From Steinernema hermaphroditum (Eukaryota; Nematoda; Chromadorea; Rhabditida; Steinernematidae): a DNA stretch of 64,000 nucleotides. The number at the start of each line of letters is the position of its first letter. Positions within the stretch are counted from its first letter, which is position 1. Made by a program: the position numbers and the translations under genes. Positions 1 to 11,100 of the stretch are shown one piece after another. The DNA is taken from positions 15,314,001-15,378,000 of the forward strand of contig CM059622.1 of assembly GCA_030435675.1 (NCBI GenBank), read 5' to 3'. Below the pieces are notes generated by a model. The model was not told the origin of the DNA. It did not search any database and worked only from the letters and a program-made list of their open reading frames with translations.

Positions 1-52
1 GAGGTACGGTAGCGACGCCGACAGGCGCAGATCTAATCTATCCTATATTCAG

Positions 53-2485
53 TGCCAACACCAGTGCAAAAGCTGGGCGCCTATCCGATGAACAACCGTT
101 CACCGGCGGAGAAGGGTGTCATTGTGGTACGGTGGGGTAAGCCACGCAACATCAACGGAAAACTGACACATTATACCGTGCAGAGATGCTCTGTGGTATG
201 TGACGAATAGACATGAAACGGGCTTAACTGCTAGTTTAGGATGATAACAGCTGTCTGCCGCCAGTGGAAGTCTCGGCCAAGCAGAACCAATATCGGCTTG
301 ACGGCTTGGACAACGACCGAGACTACCGTATCAAGGTGATAGCGCACACGGCGGCCGGAGAAGGAACACCCAATTCGGTGGATGCCCACACCCTCCCGAC
401 CAGCATCCTGACGGATTGTAAGTTTAGATTAGAATTTTGGGATCTCTTGGGGTTTAAAAACAAGAATCTGAGAACATAATCCAACAAGCCAACAGGCGGA
501 TTAGAAAGCGTTTAATAAGCAACAAAGCTTCGCGCGCCTTTCATTCCATCGGTCTCAGCTGTGGCGCGTATAATCGGATATTAACTGGCTAGGCGGTCCC
601 AGGCCTTGCCGGGACCAGGTCACCGCCCATTTCGGCGCGGCTGTCACCATCGGCCACCACAATTGATAGCGTTAGTGTGCTGGTGTTGGTGGTGCGCACG
701 CTTGTCAGCTTCAAAAAACAATGACGACCTACTGCTCCATCTTCCTGTTCCTACCGATGCTCGTTGCAGTGGAGCCCGAAGTTCCGGTGCTCTTGGAGGG
801 CGGCATCGGCGAAGACCACATCAACGTCACATTCGTGCCCGGCGAGTTCAACCGCGATGCGAATCGGCCCGTCGGAAACACGCACTATGTCAAGTATCGT
901 CCAGAAGGCGAAGAGGAGTGGCAAGTGGCGAAGCCCGAGCAGGACAACCTCGATGTTAGCGTGGCGAATCTGGAGCCAGGCACCAAGTACGAAATGGCCG
1001 TTGTCTCGGTGCAGAGAGACGGAGAAATGACCAGAGAGACGCCCTCGCGAATTCATCACATCTCCACAACGGGATACGGTAGGTCCTAGCGGAAGCGACG
1101 GCTTGTTTTCGAAGCAGACGCCTCTTTTAGGCACTCGTTCCGCGCGGATCTGGTGGATTCTCTTAATAATCGCGTTGATCATCCTCCTCCTTTGCATTCT
1201 GTGCTGTGTGTGTGCGCTGGCGCGCCAACGAGGCGCCAAGTACCCGGTGTCGGAGAAGGAACGCCAACAAGGACGTGAACGCATCCTGCCCACCGGACGC
1301 AGCTTCGGCGAATATGCTAAATCGTATGTTTGAGGGTATTAAAATGGCGCCGGGAAATTGGCAGTGCCCTCTGGGGGGCGCACCGTCCAAATGAGTTTCG
1401 GACCCCCGCGGTGTTGACGTTGCAACGGACACAAAACAAAGTTTCTCCAGACGGCGTGGGCTTATGGTAGACGGAAATTGAATGTTCCAGACGTCTTTGT
1501 ACTCTGGATTTAGTAGTTCCTTCAAAAGAAGGCTAGAGGAGAGGCTCTTCCGCATTCATTTTAGACGCCAGACCGGTCGGTATGAGACGGTCAGGGAGAA
1601 ATGAGTGAGGCCAATCTCAAACTTCTAAAAGAGGTCCTTTGAGACTGCCTGTATGGCACATTTCGTTATGATTACAGTGATGAGTATCAGTGATCGTTGG
1701 GTCTAGCCATAAGAAATGAACAAGTCCTACTAGATATCTAAAGAGATCCAATGCTCACAATGAAGTTTTCCCTAACTTTTTGGGGCACAATATGAGACTC
1801 TTCCGGTATGGAAGTTGAGTGTATGCTTCGATGTTCGGCAAGGTTTGGTGGTCACAAATAAGGACTTTCCTGACTGTCCTGGCTGGTTCTAGCAGGCTAG
1901 AATTCTAGCCAGTAGTGGTAACCAACGATATGAGATTCTTCCAGCATGAGAATGGAAGTTAAATCGGGGTTTTGGTCTTGGTGGTCAAATGAGGACTTTC
2001 CTGGATGCCCTGGCTGGCTGTCCTGGCTAGCTGTTCTAGTTGGATACAATTCTGACCAATTGTGGTTGGAAGGATTATCCAGATAAAAAGAAGCACAGGA
2101 AGATCTTCATTTCAGCCAAGACCCCTTTGGGCATGCTTCAGCACCCCCTCCTATCCAATTTAAGAGCCTCTCCTGAGGGTCACTTCATGGATTTGCTAAC
2201 CATTTGTTTATACCATCGCCCCTAATTGTTTACATTTTCAGCGAAGACGACGAGAAGAGGTCGCTGACGGGCCAGAGCAAAGCGGAGTCGGAGACGGACT
2301 CGATGGCCGAGTACGGGGACACCGACCCTGGCAGATTCACTGAAGATGGCTCGTTCATAGGTGAGCTATAGATAACGATCAACCTCACAAATCGCTGCTT
2401 CTTTTCAGGTCAATACGTTCCGAATAAAACGCTTGTCAGCGCGAACGACAAACCCGAGAAGGGCAGCTCATCGACATTCGTGTGA
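53..2485 (+). CDS. sax-7: SAX-7/L1CAM-type neural adhesion protein, C-terminal part
   Basis: This is the 3' end of an L1-family cell adhesion molecule that spans the neuronal or epidermal plasma membrane; the Ig domains and earlier FN3 domains lie before the window. By hand splicing the exons are 53-195, 240-417, 770-1078, 1131-1323, 2242-2360 and 2409-2485, all with consistent phase. Exons 1-2 and exon 3 each encode a fibronectin type III domain. Exon 4 encodes a membrane helix rich in Leu/Ile/Cys followed by KYPVSEKER, which matches the juxtamembrane FERM-binding stretch of L1 proteins. The last two exons join to give SFIGQY, the ankyrin-binding motif diagnostic of L1/neuroglian. The protein ends STFV, a PDZ-ligand-like tail as in nematode SAX-7. 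The family maintains neuron position and dendrite shape. The 918-nt intron before the cytoplasmic exons holds degenerate duplicated sequence. Identification is firm; exon edges are inferred. Confidence 0.9.
1790..2040. repeat. degenerate tandem duplication in sax-7 intron
   Basis: Two imperfect copies of a unit of about 130 bp lie in the long sax-7 intron. They share the blocks ATGAGACTCTTCC / ATGAGATTCTTCC, GAGGACTTTCCTG and CCTGGCTGG. No coding frame or transposon end is visible, so this is probably a local duplication. Confidence 0.5.
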
Positions 2486-3123
2486 TTCTCGTCTTTCAAA
2501 CGTTGTTTTCGCTTCCCCCTCCTCCTCCTCCTCCTTGTTATCCCCAGAGTCTATTCTATGCACACCTAACCCGGCCGAGCCTCGCGTTGGTGGCGAGTGT
2601 CTCGTAACCCACATTGCATTAATCACCCCTTTTTGTATATACCATGAGAACAATAGGCATCGTGGAGAATCTAACGTTGTTGTTGTTGTTTACGCTTAGC
2701 GCCTTAGCGTATCGTAGAAGATGAGAACGACTCCTACTACCCTACTACTGCCTTACATAACACTTTCGTCGACTTTTCCGCCCCTCGCTGCTTTTAGTAA
2801 ATATGACTGCCGACGCCCCAGCCACGTGGGCTGTCGTCCTCTTTTCACTTTTCTGATCTCACCCTTCTTTTTTGAACCAGTTCGTTGCGATGTGTTTCTG
2901 TGTCTATCGTTGTTGTTCAAACCGGTAACTGACTCTGACCATTGCCACTGTAGCCTCCGCTTCGCTGCGAAGCCCGCGCCGAGGCCGAATGTGATGTCTT
3001 GTACAATAATTTTATCGCTTCTTTCACTCGTCTAAACAAACGTCTCTTCGTCTCTCTCTCTCCCTCCCCTCACTCTGCTCCATCCGTCCGCATTGTTTTG
3101 TGCACATGTTCAATTGACATTAT

Positions 3124-3129
3124 AATAAA
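3124..3129 (+). terminator. poly(A) signal of sax-7
   Basis: An AATAAA hexamer lies about 640 nt after the sax-7 stop, in an AT-rich run just before the transposon at 3212. The 3' UTR in between is CT-rich and has no supported coding sequence. No closer AATAAA was noticed. Confidence 0.6.
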
Positions 3130-3399
3130 TTATTATATATATGTCCTTCGTTGCTGCGCTGAAAAGTGATCATTATTTTGCACAATCTGACGGCTCAAAA
3201 ATGAAGATATACAGGGTGGCCCAGATAAAGTGCAACATTTTTGATTCGTTCATTTAAGTAGATTTTCGAGGGATTGAGCAAGTTTCAACGTCATATTTGT
3301 GTTTAGCGTCCTATTCTAGCCCTGAATACCTGTTAATAGCTGATATTTTGAAAGAATTTTCTAAAAAAATCCTAACGCTTGAAGACAAACTTTCGATCG

Positions 3400-4190
3400 T
3401 TCCGATGCACAAGCGCGAAATCTCGAATCCGGGCATCATAAAAACCCTCGGATTCGAGCGATATGAGGTCCAGCGAGTTGTTATTCGCTATTGGAAGATA
3501 AAGCAGGGTAAGTCGAAGGCCGGGAAAGATAAAAAGAGAACAGGGCGTAGCCATCCTAAAGAAGTTGAAGCGGAATTCAGACCCAAGTTCAATAAAGTTG
3601 GCTAAAGAGTACGGAATCTTAAGAAGAAGTGTCCGACGAATATTGAAGGAAGATCTGAAGACGTTTCCTTACAAGAAAATGAGGGAACATGTCCGAACAC
3701 CACAAGAAAAAAGACAAGGTCCCAAAAAATATCGCTTGATGAGGACCAGCGCCGCAGGTCCAGAACTGCACCAAACCCTGTTCACGAATGAGAGTTGATT
3801 CACCGCTGAGCAGGTGCACAATCACCAGAATCATCGGAAATGGCCTCCTAAAGGCTCTCCGCGTACCGCAAGCGCCGGAAAGACCCAGCATTCGAAAAGT
3901 CTGAAGGTCTGGGCTGGAATTTATGTCATGGGTAGGACAAAACTGGTGTGTTTTCAGAAAAATGGCCGATTAACGGCCGAGTTTTGTCAGGAAAAGATTA
4001 TGGAAGGCGTACTGAAACCGCAGGTGGCGGAGAAGTACAGAGAAATTATCTGGACCTTTCAGCACATCTACAAAAAGCACTAAAACAACTCCGGACTGGA
4101 TTCTGACCAATTTGCCTATGGTGAGGGGCAAATCTTTTTGGTCATCACTTCTACCGGATCTGAATCTCCTCCATTTAGCTGTTTGATGTT
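3400..4190 (+). pseudogene. mariner-type transposase remnant
   Basis: The transposase is spread over several frames. An N-terminal helix-turn-helix part (residues near IKTLGFERYEVQRVVIRYW) is followed by a frameshift near 3565. The second helix-turn-helix then appears as IKLAKEYGILRRSVRRILKE. A stop interrupts the segment around FTNES, where the second catalytic Asp region should be. The strand then continues through KWPPKGSPRTAS and LKVWAGIYVMGRTKLV, both typical of mariner. Around 4130-4190 a degraded LLPDLNLLHLAV stands where intact relatives have SPDLNPLD, the third catalytic block. Several stops and shifts make it inactive. Confidence 0.75.
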
Positions 4191-4225
4191 TCTTGTGGAT
4201 AAAATGTCAGCTTTTTACTACGAGA

Positions 4226-5030
4226 TATACTCGCCGTCAAAAAAAAACAAAGTCCGCACGTTCGGTCAGCGTGCGTGTGGTCTCCCCGATTTACAAGGGA
4301 AAACCAGAGTTGAGCATCATAGAAGCTCGATTTCTCTGCGCCTGTGGCGTTTCGTCGAAATCCGTCAAATACAAATTGTTCGTTAGTGGCCAGAGCGCCG
4401 CTCGTGCCAAATTTCGCTGCTAACCGTGTACTCTTTTCGTGCGAAAAAGTGTCTTTTCTCCGTGGCTAAGTCTATTTTTCACGTTACAGGGAAATTTCAG
4501 GACAGGTTTCTGGGCAGAATGGTAACATTCCCCCGGTATGTGATCGCAATCTATTGCAGACCTTCGCTTCTGCCGAAATCTGATAGTTCGGGATCATGCA
4601 AGATGAGCTCTACTTGTGCATTGTCGTAGAGAGCGGACTATTCTTCGATTCTCATAGCATGCTCGTACCTGTCAGATTCCGTAACCGTCACGATCGGTGA
4701 TAGATTGTGATCGCATACAGAACGAATTGCTGCCATTTTGCCGATAAAACAGTTCCGAAATATCTATGCAGCATCTAAATGAGACCTAGTCACGGAGAAA
4801 AGACACTTTTTCGCACGAAAAGAGTGCACGGTTCGCAGCGAAATTTGGCACGAGCGGCGCTCTGGCCAATAACGAACAATTTGTATTTGACGGATTTCGA
4901 CGAAACGCCACAGGCGCAGAGAAATCGAGCTTCTATGATGCTCAACTCTGGTTTTCCCTTGTAAATCGGGGAGACCACACGCACGCTGACCGAACGTGCG
5001 GACTTTGTTTTTTTTGACGGCGAGTATATA
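4226..5030. mobile_element. fold-back (MITE-like) element nested in the mariner element
   Basis: Two long inverted arms lie at about 4226-4470 and 4785-5030. The outer tips TATACTCGCCGTC and GACGGCGAGTATA are reverse complements. The arms stay alike for over 200 bp, and the middle also folds back weakly (TGATCGCAATCTAT against ATAGATTGTGATCGC). It has no coding capacity. TA sequences at the tips suggest a TA target site. It interrupts the 3' part of the mariner element and therefore inserted later. Confidence 0.75.
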
Positions 5031-5267
5031 TTGAATTCACTTAGGACAACTCTGGAGGCCATATGGAGACCGAAAACAAAATTCAGACCCGCGGCGTTCG
5101 GGGGTTCGAGTCGGATGCATGTTTAGGCATTCTTCGTAACGAAATCAGAATCTCCCAGCAAACTGTTTTCACTTTTCTTATTTGCTAGTGACGTAGATTC
5201 GTTTTGCACAGACCGCAGTGAGCTACGTAGATTTCTTTTCGTTGCAACTTATCTGGGCCACCCTGTA

Positions 5268-5651
5268 GATCGTTAGAAATTTTTTTGGAAAAAGTGTGGA
5301 AACGACCAAAGAAACACTCCAACAGGCTCGCTTCGCTCGCCCGAGAACTTGCCCCTGCCCACACAAGCGAATCGTGCCGAGACCCACCAACCGCTCCTCC
5401 AATTTCGGATTTCGTCCCTCGCAGTCCCTCGTGCTAGACCCTGCAACGATTGACCTTTCGGTTTAGCGTCAACCGTGTGTCTCTTTTCGTAGACGTCTAG
5501 ACTCACCTCTGCAAAAGCCATAAAAGGGGGCGAGATGGGTCGATGGCGTTCTCTTCCTGCCATTCAAGTGGAGCGGTGAACGCGGAAGCAACGGTCCGAA
5601 GAATCGAAGAGGCGCATCGGAGCTCGACATCGACACTGAGCCGCAGTCTTC
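5268..5651 (+). other. intergenic, upstream of SH2 kinase gene
   Basis: This 384-bp stretch separates the transposon from the kinase start. It is GC-rich, around CCGAGAACTTGCCCC and CCGTGTGTCTC. I see no clear TATA box or gene. It presumably holds the kinase promoter and 5' leader. Confidence 0.3.
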
Positions 5652-7369
5652 ATGATGGCTTCAAAAACAAAGAGGTCGCGGGAAACGAAGCTTTCGGCGG
5701 AAGGCGTCAGCAAGAGACTCTCAGCGGAAGGCGTCAAGAAACGTGGAACAGCGAGGGACGATGCAAATTGGAAGGTAGGTCAAAGTGGCTGATATTTGTT
5801 ACCTGGACATTTCAGAACCTATCTAGGGAACGCGTCACGGTAGCGAGGAAACCGGTCCCAGTTGTTGACCCAGAGTACTTCCACGGGTTCCTGCCTCCCG
5901 AAGACCTAGCAGCGGTGCTTACGGAGAAAGGCGACTTCCTCGTTCGCATGTCAGATGCGGCTGCCGAATCCGGTGGACCACAGTACGTGATCTCAATCCG
6001 CGTCAGTAAAGACGAGAAGTCACTCAGTATGGAGGAAGAACCCGTGAGTTGGCTTTGCTACCGACTGATGGTTATTACCGTCCTTTCAGACCAAGTCAAT
6101 CGTTGTTCAGCAAGTTGGCAAGGAATGGTGCATCGAAACTAACGGCAAGACCTACAAGACGATCACTGATCTCATCGACCATCACATCAGCACGAAAACG
6201 CCTCTCGTCAGTGAGGCTAGCAAGTCATCCATGATTCTTGTACGGCCGATCAGCAAGCAACCATGGGAACTGAAGGCAGCGGACGTGGAAACGAAGGAGG
6301 AACTAGGACATGGCGCGTTCGGTGTAGTCGCGAAAGGAGTGTTCCGCCGAGGCAAGAAGAAGATCATGGTGGCTGTCAAGATGACGCAGAGCAGTCAAAT
6401 GCGCGACAAAGAGAAGATGCGCGCAAACATGAAGGAAGCACGAGTGATGCGGAAGTTTGACCACCCGAACGTCGTACGCCTTTTTGGTGTTGTCGTTGAG
6501 AAAGAACCCTTCATGATAGTTATGGAACTTGTGAGTTTTGTATCATGCTCCTAATGCAAAGTAGTCGTATTGTAGGTGGACGGAGGTGGACTCGATAGTT
6601 ATTTGAGAGAACACTATATGGAAGTTACCGACGGCGACAGGATCCATACGATGTGTGCTGCGGCAGCGTACGGACTGGAGTATTTGCACGGGGTCGGAAT
6701 TATCCATCGTGACATTGCCGCTCGTAACTGTCTCTATGACACGCGTAAAATTCTGAAGATATCAGATTTCGGAATGACCTATGTCGGCTCCGAATACAAG
6801 ATGGCAACGTCGAGGAAATTGCCAGTTAGATGGATGGCACCGGAGTCCATGGAACTGGGTATCTTCGTGCAGAAAAGTGATGTCTTCGCCTACGGCGTGC
6901 TCATCTGGGAGATATACTCAAACGGCGATACTCCCTTCCCCGGCTATAACAACCAGCAAATACTTGACATGGTGCTCACTTTCATTTCTACTTCGTATCT
7001 ATTCGTTCATTTCAGATTTTGTCCGGACAACGCCTAGAAATGGCGCCTACCACGCCGGAAAATATTGCAGAAGCTGTAATGAGGAAAGCGTGGTGTAAGT
7101 GCCATGAACGCCGCTGGTCAATGGCTGAATTTCGCGCGTTCTTCGAGCGAGAGTACAATACAGTGCCTCTCGAGAGGAAGAAGGAAAGGGCGAACAAGCC
7201 TGACGTAAGGAAGAAGCTGTCCGAACTCAAAAAGAAGCTATCCAAGTCGAGCGGCGGGCCTACAGAAAGCAAGACTAGCGAAGATTCGGCAGAAACGCAT
7301 ACTGCACAAACAGAAGAGAAAGAACACCGTGACAGGGGAAAGACAAAGAAAAAGCACAAGAGGAAGTAG
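5652..7369 (+). CDS. SH2-domain tyrosine kinase, Fer/Fps-like (nematode-expanded class)
   Basis: Five exons (5652-5774, 5816-6043, 6090-6530, 6576-6971, 7016-7369) join in phase to 513 residues, counted from the first of two adjacent Met codons. A basic N-terminus of about 40 residues leads into an SH2 domain starting near YFHGFLPPEDLA, with FLVRMSD as the phosphotyrosine-binding FLVR block. The kinase domain shows GHGAFGVV (nucleotide loop), VAVKM (catalytic Lys), HRDIAARNC (catalytic loop), SDFGM (metal binding) and RWMAPESM. The activation loop carries SEYKMATSRK. The protein therefore should phosphorylate tyrosines on cytoplasmic or membrane-proximal substrates. There is no F-BAR region, as in the small SH2-kinase proteins expanded in nematodes. 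The C-terminus after the kinase is a roughly 60-residue Lys/Glu-rich tail ending KKKHKRK. I do not assign an ortholog. Confidence 0.88.
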
Positions 7370-7514
7370 TGACTTTGTGGTGGTGCAGTATGTAGACGAG
7401 TTATGTAAACTACGTTTCTCTTTCCTGCTTTGTGCTAGGGCGGTATAGTTGAATTCAAAAATTTATGCCCTTTTCCTCGTGACGTCTCGCAAGGCATAAG
7501 CCTTTAATACGAGA

Positions 7515-7520
7515 AATAAA
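7515..7520 (+). terminator. poly(A) signal of SH2 kinase gene
   Basis: AATAAA lies 146 nt after the kinase stop codon, in the short 3' UTR. Confidence 0.6.
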
Positions 7521-7539
7521 CTCGTGAACCTTCCATTTC

Positions 7540-8180
7540 CTTTCAATCCTGGTTCATCGCAGACGCACAAAAAAAGATGAGTTAAGGCCCATTTTATAGT
7601 CCGCGTGGCAGTGCCGCGCAGCATTATGAAATTGGTCGCCGTTCTGCCCAGCGCCCCAGCCGTCATTAGATCTGCCGTTTACATGGCACACCGAACTCCA
7701 TGAAGGAGCCACTCTAGAGGCGCCTTGCGATGCCGAAGATGACTTCAGGAAGTGACGGAGGGTCATCAGAATGCGTCATGTTTTCGTGCCTTCGGCAACA
7801 CCCACGCCCACTGGTCCCACCCCGATTGTCCTGTCACGTCGGATCGTCCTCTGATCGGCTATTTATTTGTTTTTAAGTATTCAAATATTTCACGCGCAGT
7901 GTTTATTCGTGATATGCTCGTTCCCTCGGCGTCATACACCTTTTCCAGGTAATTCCTGCATGCCCGACGGCTGCAAACTGTATATGAGCGCGTCGTCAAG
8001 CGGGCCATTTCCACCCCAAGAGTGAGTTTCCTTGTAGACGTTTCCTCCGTCTAGGCGGTCCATTTTCAGACAAATAGACGCGTTTGTGCGGTTTCTTGAG
8101 GAGTACCATTTCACGGAGACGTTGCGGGTTTTCCGGGTTTGCTCGAAAATCGTTGATGTTTTGCTGAAGATGTGGTTTCA
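7540..8180. other. intergenic, kinase to xnp-1
   Basis: No supported gene is visible here. At 7577-7606 the sequence TTAAGGCCCATTTTATAGTC resembles the left end of the Harbinger-like MITE at 60427 (TTAAGGGCCATTTATAGTC), but no matching right end was found nearby. It may be a relic. The part near xnp-1 should hold that gene's promoter. Confidence 0.3.
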
Positions 8181-8187
8181 GGGTGAA

Positions 8188-11100
8188 ATGCCGAAGACGC
8201 GAAAAGTCAGAGAGCCGATGGGGACAGGAGGCGGTGCAACGGTCGAGCCCATCTCGCACAAAGTGGACCAGACGACGTCAAAACCTTCAGTCAGTGGTCG
8301 CAAGCGAGAAGCAGCGGCGATTGATGCTGAGATGTCCGCGTTAGAAGATGAGCACTGCGCGATGATTGCCGGTTTGTTGTCGGATGAAGAAGAACAAGTC
8401 GAAACGGAAGATGAAAACTCCACGAGTGAGCGGAAGAAGCGAAAGCGAAAGATGAAGAGCGAGGAAACAAACGGTGAAGAGCAGAAACCCTCTCCTGCTA
8501 GTGACCGGGCCGCCAGTGTGAAGTCAGAGTCTCTCGAAAGAGCGCGAAGTGAATCGATTGGGGACTCGTTGTCCGAAGAAGACGATGATCAAGAAAGAGA
8601 TGAAGAAGAAAATGAGGAAAAAGAAGATGATGAACAAGAAAAGGAGGAAAAAGAAGATGATGAACAAGAACGAGATAAAGAAGAAAAGGAACAAGATAAG
8701 CAAGAAGAAGAGGCAGAGGAAGAAAAAAGAGAAAAGCAGGAGAAGGATTCCGACGATGATGTTGTGATAAAACCTCAGGAGAGGACGCGCAAGAACACGA
8801 TCGTGTTGGACTCCGATTCCGACTCAGAGCTCAACGTGAAGCCGAGCACAAGCACGAAGCGCAGTGCCATAGAGATCGTCAGCTCCGATTCCGAACCTGC
8901 CGCGAAAGAAGGAGCAGACGCCAAGCAGAAAGTTACACGTTCGAGAGGACCAGAGAGATCTAAAGCAAAGAAGCCACGCGTACAGTTTTCGTCCGATTCG
9001 GAGTCCGGCGACTCGTCTAGTGAATCTCTGGTGAAGAAGAAGCCATTCGGATTCAGTGAAGATGAAGAAGACGATGATGTCATCTTCGAGAGCGAAGTGA
9101 GGCCGAAAAACGCTCGCACCAGGAAGTTCATAACGAATGACAAGCTGGACAAGAAAACCGTTGACGCAGAGAAAGCGGAGAAGGAGCGCCGGAAGCGACT
9201 GGAACAGAAACAGAAGGAGTTCAACGGTATCGAGTTCAGCGATGAACAGGACATCCTAGCAGCGCTGAGCGGGTCGCAAGGTCCCACGCGGTTAAAGTCA
9301 GTCGTCATCGATCCGGACAAGAACGGCGAACCCCCGTGTCCAGTCAAGGTTCATTCGTCGCTGGTGAAAATTCTGAAGCCTCATCAGGCGAAGGGCGTTC
9401 AGTTTCTGTATGACAGCGCTTTTGAGTCTTTGGATCGGCTGAGTGACCCTGGTGGTGGAGGTGAGTATTCATCGTCCCGTCATCAGAAATATAACACCTC
9501 TCGTTTCAGGGATTCTTGCTCACTGCATGGGCCTGGGCAAAACACTTCAAGTTATCACTTTCCTTCATACAATCCTGATGCACCCGAAGATTGGCGGAAT
9601 TGTGAAGCGCGTGCTCGTCGTGGTGCCCAAAAACGTCGTGCGAAATTGGAAAAATGAATTCGAAAAGTGGCTCGATGATAACGATGAACAGCTAGCGACG
9701 CTCAATGTCATGGAACTGGACTCGTTCAAAACGAACAGAGACCGAACGGTGGCTTTGCAGAACTGGTACGACTCGGAGTCGCCATCTGTGATGATCATCG
9801 GCTACGAGATGTATCGGCTTCTGACTCACCAGGATAGTGATAGCGGGAAGAACGGAAAAAGCAAAAAGAAGCGCTCGCACCAGGAGGAAAGACTTTTGAA
9901 GAAGTGCCGCGAGTATCTGCAAGATCCTGGGCCGGATCTCATTGTGTGCGACGAGGCCCACAAGCTGAAGAACGATGTTTCAAAGTTAACACGGGTCATG
10001 GAGAAGATTAGGACGATGCGCCGATTATGCCTAACGGGTACACCGCTACAAAATAATCTCATGGAATGTATGTCCCTTATATTCTCCTTCGCTTGATTAC
10101 GATCCTCACTTCAGATTACGTGATGGTAAACTTTGTGAAACCTGGTCTTCTCGGCACGAAACAGGAGTTCAGTAATCGGTTTAAGAACATCATCGAGAGA
10201 GGCAGTAAGAAGGACGCCACTCCTGGAGACATCAAGTACATGAAGAAGCGCTGCCATGTCCTTTTCCAGAAGTTGAAGGGCTGTATTGATGTAATATTGT
10301 CTTTTTGAAGGCCTCGTCTCATTCATCTTCTTTAGCGCAAAGACTCCCGAGTACTGGTCGAGGCTATCCCACCAAAGCAAGAGTACGTCGTCAACGTTCG
10401 CATGACGCCTCGCCAGTGCAAGTTGTACCGCGCCTTCCTTGGTCATATCGACTCGTCGGGAATCCAGCTGAGCAAGCGCGTTTTACCCGACTACCATATC
10501 TTATCACGTGTGTGGACACACCCCTATCAGCTGATAGTCCACGAGATCGAAGAAGAGCGAAAGCGTTTTTTGAAAGGCGATGACGACTTCATTGACGATG
10601 GATCGGGCGAAGAAGTTGAATCGGGTGAATCGTCTGGCGATGACGACTGCCAGATTATGTAAGTTCTCATCAACGTTGAATTTCCAAATGGGCATTACGA
10701 ATTCAGTGATGATAACGACGATGACGAGGCCACCACATCGACCGCCGCTGGAAACAGCACCGTCGGAAGAAGATCAGGGCGTCTCGCTGGACGAGAGCCA
10801 ACTCCTGTCGCTGATACTCCTCCAGAAATGAAAGGATGGTTCGCGCAAGAGGATCTTGTGAGCGACGAAGACAAGCATGATTATTCGCTGAGTAGTAAGA
10901 TCACACTGCTCATCGCGATTATGAAGAAATGCGAAGAGATTGGTGATAAACTGTAATTATTCATTTCTGAGGACCATTCTTACGTTGGTCTTTAGGCTTG
11001 TCTTCTCTCAGTCGCTGGAATCGTTAGAACTCATCAAGCGAATGCTGGAGCACTACGCTGAGAACAATTCGTGGTTTGTTGACGGGCATGAAGCCATCAA

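Larger units (their letters stand above)
3212..5265 (+). mobile_element. mariner-type DNA transposon, decayed, with nested insertion
   Basis: The element is bounded by inverted ends that begin CAGGGTGGCCCAGATAA on the left and end TTATCTGGGCCACCCTG on the right. Each end is flanked by a TA dinucleotide (3210-3211 and 5266-5267), the target-site duplication of Tc1/mariner elements. The total length of 2054 bp exceeds the usual 1.3 kb because an 805-bp fold-back element (4226-5030) sits inside. It lies between sax-7 and the SH2 kinase gene. The transposase is broken, so it is not autonomous, but the well-matched ends could still be mobilised by a related transposase. Confidence 0.85.
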
